Assembly (NCBI GenBank): GCA_964431545.1
Contig: CAYSLC010000013.1
Span: forward strand, 1 to 47,115
Length of the DNA: 47,115 nt
Source of the DNA: CAYSLC01 sp964431545
GTDB taxonomy: Bacteria > Desulfobacterota > Desulfobacteria > Desulfobacterales > JAABSP01
Direction of reading: 5' to 3'
The position numbers were made by a program, and so were the translations under genes. Below, piece after piece: positions 44,261 through 47,115 of the stretch. Every line of letters begins with the position of its first letter. Within the stretch, counting starts at the first letter, position 1. Under the pieces are notes generated by a model that saw only the letters and a list, made by a program, of their open reading frames with translations, was not told the origin of the DNA and did not search any database.

Positions 44261-45952
44261 TCAGGCGTTGAGGATCTTTTCCAGAATCACCCGGGTGATC
44301 CTGTAGGTGGGGCGGATCCCCTCCTCCCCCATGCTGCCGGAGGCGAGGGTCTGGCCGCTGACCAGGGGGTTGTCCGAGGCGTAATAGGCGTACCGGACCT
44401 TCACGTCCCGGCAGATGTGCCCCCGGATGATGGCGGCGGTGACGGCCCGGTGGTAGTGGCCCCCTTCCATCTCCAGGCCCACCGCCCGCCAGGTGGTGGA
44501 CTGGAACTTCTCCAGCATGTCCCGGTTCTGGAGGGAGGTCCCCAGGACGGTGAGGATGGGCCCCACGTGAACATTGACGTCGCCGGGGAAATCCTCCCGC
44601 CGCAGATCGGTGTCGACCCGGTAATTGTGGGGGGTCCCCTCGAAGACATGGGCCGTGGCGATCATGATGTCCCCCTTTTTTCCCGGCAGCGTGCCGGCCT
44701 TGCCCATCACCGAGATCGATTCCACCCGCAGCGGGGTCGGTTTGGTTTCGGTGTCATAGGGCTCCAGGAGTTCGTCCATCACCTCGAAGGCCTGGGTGCC
44801 GAAGGCGTAGTCCATCACCAGGAGCACCGGGCGCCGGGCCTGGATCGCCTCAGCGTCGAAGGCGAAGTCGGGGTGGAAGGGGACCGCCCCCAGGCCCGCG
44901 GTGTCGATGATCTGGCAGTCGAGATGGGCCCCGGACCGGTCCGGCAGAGAGTGGAATCCGTGGTCGGCCGCGTAGGCCGCCACTTCCGCGGATCGGTCCC
45001 GGATCAGGCCGAAAAAGGCGAAGACATCGCAGCCCCCCTCCTCGCGGATGCGGGACTTGAGGGCGCCGTATCCGTATATGGTGTTCAATACGCTGTGGAG
45101 GTTGGCGCTGATAATGTGCAGGGGACGATCGGCCAGGCCGAGTTCCCGAAGCTTCCCCTTGATCTCCTCGGCCCAGGTCTGGCCGTACTTGTGGTGGCCG
45201 ATCATCTCCCGCAGGGAGGGGGTGAAATAGATCAAAAGCATCTCTTCGGAGGAATTCTCCTCCCCCGCGGCCCGGGATCCCAGGTCGTAGATGATCCGGA
45301 AGAGGCCGTTGTTGCTTCGGGTTTGCTGTTTCTGGTGCTCCAGGTAGATGTAGGTCTCCCGGGTCTCCTGGTAGGTTCTTCCCAGGATGATGCTCAGGTT
45401 CCACAGGGCCCGGTCGAGTTCCTTGCCCTGGAGTCCGCCCTTGCCCCCCTGATCCACCACCCCCCCGAGACGGCGCCACTCCTCGGAGATCTCCCCGTTC
45501 CGGTCTCGGACCTGCTTTTTGATCTTGTTCGCCTCCAGATTCAGGAAGGTGAGGTGGGACAGAAGGTCGTAGATCTCGCTCAGCCCCCGGGTGATGATGA
45601 AGCAGATCTCCTTGTCCCCCAGCCGGTAGGAGATCCGGCGCCGTTTCGGGGGCTCGATCTTTTCGAAGGAGGTCTCGTCCAGATCCTCCTGGGCCGTGAG
45701 GGTGATCCGTGTGCAGCTCTCGACCCCTTTGGGAAGCCGATCGATCACGTATTCCAGGCCTTTGAGTTCGATGATCCGCGGATCGTTCATCGACCCGTAG
45801 ATCTCCGGACTGAGCATCTTGAGCCCCTCGGCGAGGGTCTGACCCGATTTCCCGGAAGGTTTGTAGTAGCCCCGCAGCGCCAAGGCGTCGGCGGTGGTCT
45901 TGAAGATCCGGATCGCGTGTCTGGCCCGGTGGGCCTTGGTCAACTCCTCCAT
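44261..45952 (-). CDS. Large protein with nucleoside-phosphorylase-like C-terminus (DUF6909-like)
   Basis: The 563-residue soluble protein begins MEELTKAHRARHAIRIFKTT and has charged helical N-terminal two-thirds. The C-terminal part contains AVGLEMEGGHYHRAVTAAI, which resembles the purine-binding EME motif of nucleoside phosphorylases. Its overall sequence recalls a conserved family of similar length that I believe is annotated DUF6909, but I cannot verify this here. Catalysis on nucleosides or NAD-like compounds is inference. GGAGGGGG lies seven bases before ATG 45952. The start overlaps the end of the VanZ-like gene by 13 bases, so both form one operon. Confidence 0.7.
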   Translation of the reverse strand: MEELTKAHRARHAIRIFKTTADALALRGYYKPSGKSGQTLAEGLKMLSPEIYGSMNDPRIIELKGLEYVIDRLPKGVESCTRITLTAQEDLDETSFEKIEPPKRRRISYRLGDKEICFIITRGLSEIYDLLSHLTFLNLEANKIKKQVRDRNGEISEEWRRLGGVVDQGGKGGLQGKELDRALWNLSIILGRTYQETRETYIYLEHQKQQTRSNNGLFRIIYDLGSRAAGEENSSEEMLLIYFTPSLREMIGHHKYGQTWAEEIKGKLRELGLADRPLHIISANLHSVLNTIYGYGALKSRIREEGGCDVFAFFGLIRDRSAEVAAYAADHGFHSLPDRSGAHLDCQIIDTAGLGAVPFHPDFAFDAEAIQARRPVLLVMDYAFGTQAFEVMDELLEPYDTETKPTPLRVESISVMGKAGTLPGKKGDIMIATAHVFEGTPHNYRVDTDLRREDFPGDVNVHVGPILTVLGTSLQNRDMLEKFQSTTWRAVGLEMEGGHYHRAVTAAIIRGHICRDVKVRYAYYASDNPLVSGQTLASGSMGEEGIRPTYRITRVILEKILNA

Positions 45953-46389
45953 GTCGAGTCCCCCTCCGCTCCTATTGTTTTTCCTGCGGTGTCGAAGCGC
46001 GCGCACCTCTTTCCGGCGAGCAGCCCGAAGAGGTAGATGCCGGCCAGATCGGAGAGGAGATCGAGGAGATTGCAGCTTCGGCGTTCGATGAAGACCTGGG
46101 AGAATTCCTCCAGGGTGGCCAGGCTTCCGACGATGAGGCTTCCCAACAAGATCTTCATCCAGCCAAGCCGAACCGTCGCGCAGTGGAACGCCGTGTTGAG
46201 CAGATAGGAGAAGATCCCCATGAGAACCAGATGGCAGATCTTGTCGGAGTAGGGCCAGGCGCGAACCGGAGCGAACAGCCAGGGCGTCAGCCCGAGATCC
46301 GCGGAAATGACGACCCCGGTCAGAAAGAGAAGATAGAGCAGCGCGTACCACAGGTATCGTCGTCTGATCGGCAAAGGTATTCCCTCCAT
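45940..46389 (-). CDS. VanZ-like membrane protein
   Basis: The 149-residue product has about four membrane helices and the VanZ-family pattern: YSDKICHLVLMGIFSYLLN and ATLEEFSQVFIERRSCNLLDLLSDLAGI. VanZ-like proteins are named for low-level teicoplanin resistance, but most members have unknown roles. The start is open: ATG 46389 has a poor site, while a TTG at 46374 follows GGAGGG by six bases, and a GTG at 46407 is also in frame. It ends inside the start of the next gene. Confidence 0.82.
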   Translation of the reverse strand: MEGIPLPIRRRYLWYALLYLLFLTGVVISADLGLTPWLFAPVRAWPYSDKICHLVLMGIFSYLLNTAFHCATVRLGWMKILLGSLIVGSLATLEEFSQVFIERRSCNLLDLLSDLAGIYLFGLLAGKRCARFDTAGKTIGAEGDSTWRS

Positions 46390-46504
46390 CCTTGGGAAAG
46401 GGTCCACACCTGAAACAAGAGCGCTCTATCCGATTTCCGGCAAATGGGCAAATGGAAAATCGATCGGCGGCGGCCGCCCTTCGGCCCGGCGCCCCAAAAC
46501 CGAA

Positions 46505-46526
46505 GAAGAGGCCCGGAGGCCTCTTC
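46505..46526. repeat. Hairpin in the gap before the VanZ-like gene
   Basis: GAAGAGGCC and GGCCTCTTC are perfect complements around a 4-base loop. On the minus strand it follows the betaine-binding gene after a better terminator. Only a short run of pyrimidines follows, so its role is unclear. The rest of 46390-46639 holds nothing else I can support. Confidence 0.5.
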
Positions 46527-46585
46527 CTTTGGTGCTCGGGATGGAAAATGCCCCTTCGGACGCCGGTCCCGGCTCCATCCCATGG

Positions 46586-46608
46586 AAAAAGAGGCCGAAA
46601 ACGGCCTC
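46586..46608 (-). terminator. Rho-independent terminator of the betaine-binding protein gene
   Basis: GAGGCCG and CGGCCTC pair around a 4-base loop. On the minus strand five T residues follow directly. It lies 32 bp past the stop at 46640; four T residues on the other side might make it bidirectional. Confidence 0.8.
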
Positions 46609-46639
46609 TTTTCCCTGTGAAAACGCGAATTGTAAACGG

Positions 46640-47115
46640 TTATTTGGCGGCGGCGGCCTCCTTGATCCATTTGTCCCACTGATCCTGGTTGGCTTTGATC
46701 CACTCGTCCACGTGGCGTTCGATATCCTTCTGCTTGTCCTCGCCCTCGAACATCTTCTGGTTCTGGGCGGCGATCTCCGGCAGGGGCACGGACATGATCT
46801 CGAACAGCTTGGCCGCGGCGGGGTTCTCCTTGAGGAACTTCTTGTTGGCCACCACCACGATGTCGTTGGCCACGAAGCCCATCTTGATGGGGTCGGTCAC
46901 CGCGCCGGTGATACCGGAGGCGACCATGCCCTCCTCAAGCCCTTCCTGCGCCGGAGACGGGATGGTTTCGGGCACGTTGATCCACATCACGTCCTTGCCG
47001 GGCTTGAACTTGTTGACGGTCCAGTTGGGGGTCCAGGTGTAGAAGAAGACGTTCTCTCCGGCCTGGGCCCGGGCCACGGCGTCGGCCATGCTGGCGGAAT
47101 AGCCGGCCTTGATGG
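46640..47115 (-). CDS. Glycine betaine/proline ABC transporter substrate-binding protein, 3' part
   Basis: The gene runs off the right edge of the window; 158 codons are visible. The sequence matches OpuAC/ProX-type periplasmic binding proteins: AGENVFFYTWTPNWTVNKF (part of the aromatic cage for quaternary ammonium compounds), IPSPAQEGLEEGM, GFVANDIVVVANKKFL and a charged C-terminal helix (VDEWIKANQDQWDKWIKE). It would bind betaine or proline for osmotic protection. No transporter partners are in the window, since the gene is the 3' end of its unit, followed by a terminator. Confidence 0.88.
   Translation of the reverse strand, partial: IKAGYSASMADAVARAQAGENVFFYTWTPNWTVNKFKPGKDVMWINVPETIPSPAQEGLEEGMVASGITGAVTDPIKMGFVANDIVVVANKKFLKENPAAAKLFEIMSVPLPEIAAQNQKMFEGEDKQKDIERHVDEWIKANQDQWDKWIKEAAAAK

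Overview
The window is a GC-rich, densely packed bacterial chromosome segment. It most likely comes from an anaerobic, sulfate-reducing member of the Desulfobacterota. The case rests on an HmcF-type iron-sulfur subunit of a transmembrane redox complex at the left edge, an oxygen-independent class III ribonucleotide reductase (nrdD/nrdG) with NrdR operators, type IV pilus retraction ATPases, and MASE3-type and GAF/cyclase signalling proteins typical of that group. There are no rRNA or tRNA genes, CRISPR arrays, insertion sequences or phage genes that I can recognise. Most genes sit in short operons with overlapping or abutting ends, and many neighbours converge with under 30 bp between stop codons.

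Layout: 1-1640 is the end of a redox-complex operon (last bases of one gene, then hmcF and a strong terminator). 1680-4215 (minus) holds a DUF302 protein and a membrane GAF-PAS-adenylate cyclase that seems coupled to an 8-codon leader. 4487-7913 (plus) holds a DJ-1/PfpI protein, a small cereblon-like CULT-domain protein, an unknown small protein, a HAD hydrolase and a leucyl aminopeptidase. 7924-9985 (minus) is a Ktr potassium-uptake pair. coaX is divergent at 10180. 11039-16344 (minus) is a long cluster: yggT, two PilT-type ATPases, a zinc-ribbon/pseudo-receiver protein, a 52-residue protein, a metallo-beta-lactamase-fold protein and a nucleotidyltransferase. 16500-20506 (plus) holds proC and a thiol-redox set (MauE/DoxX-like, DsbD, thioredoxin lipoprotein). 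20533-21769 is a small membrane protein divergent from a ChaN-like lipoprotein. 21894-24888 is nrdD-nrdG with two NrdR boxes on its promoter. 24918-28682 holds envelope and stress genes (LEA-type lipoprotein, membrane protein, universal stress protein, atypical kinase, tiny lipoprotein). 28975-29066 is an inverted-repeat element. 29251-33473 holds membrane proteins (small protein, YihY, UPF0182). 33481-37079 (minus) is a coupled two-histidine-kinase pair. 37308 is an antibiotic-monooxygenase-fold protein. 37623-42708 (minus) is an AttEFGH-like ABC operon that also encodes a GcvH-like protein. 42893-44254 (plus) is a TIR protein fused to a truncated CHAT domain lacking its catalytic dyad. 44261-46389 (minus) holds a VanZ-like protein and a large protein with a nucleoside-phosphorylase-like tail. 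The right edge is the 3' part of a glycine-betaine binding protein gene.

Two runs of N (24548-24557 and 33294-33393) are scaffold joins. At both, the flanking ends overlap by 9 and 13 bases. Collapsing each overlap restores a continuous reading frame, so nrdG and the UPF0182 gene are probably intact.

The best candidates for something new are the TIR/pseudo-CHAT gene, the CULT-domain protein, and the ABC transporter-lipocalin operon carrying a lipoyl-carrier-like protein.
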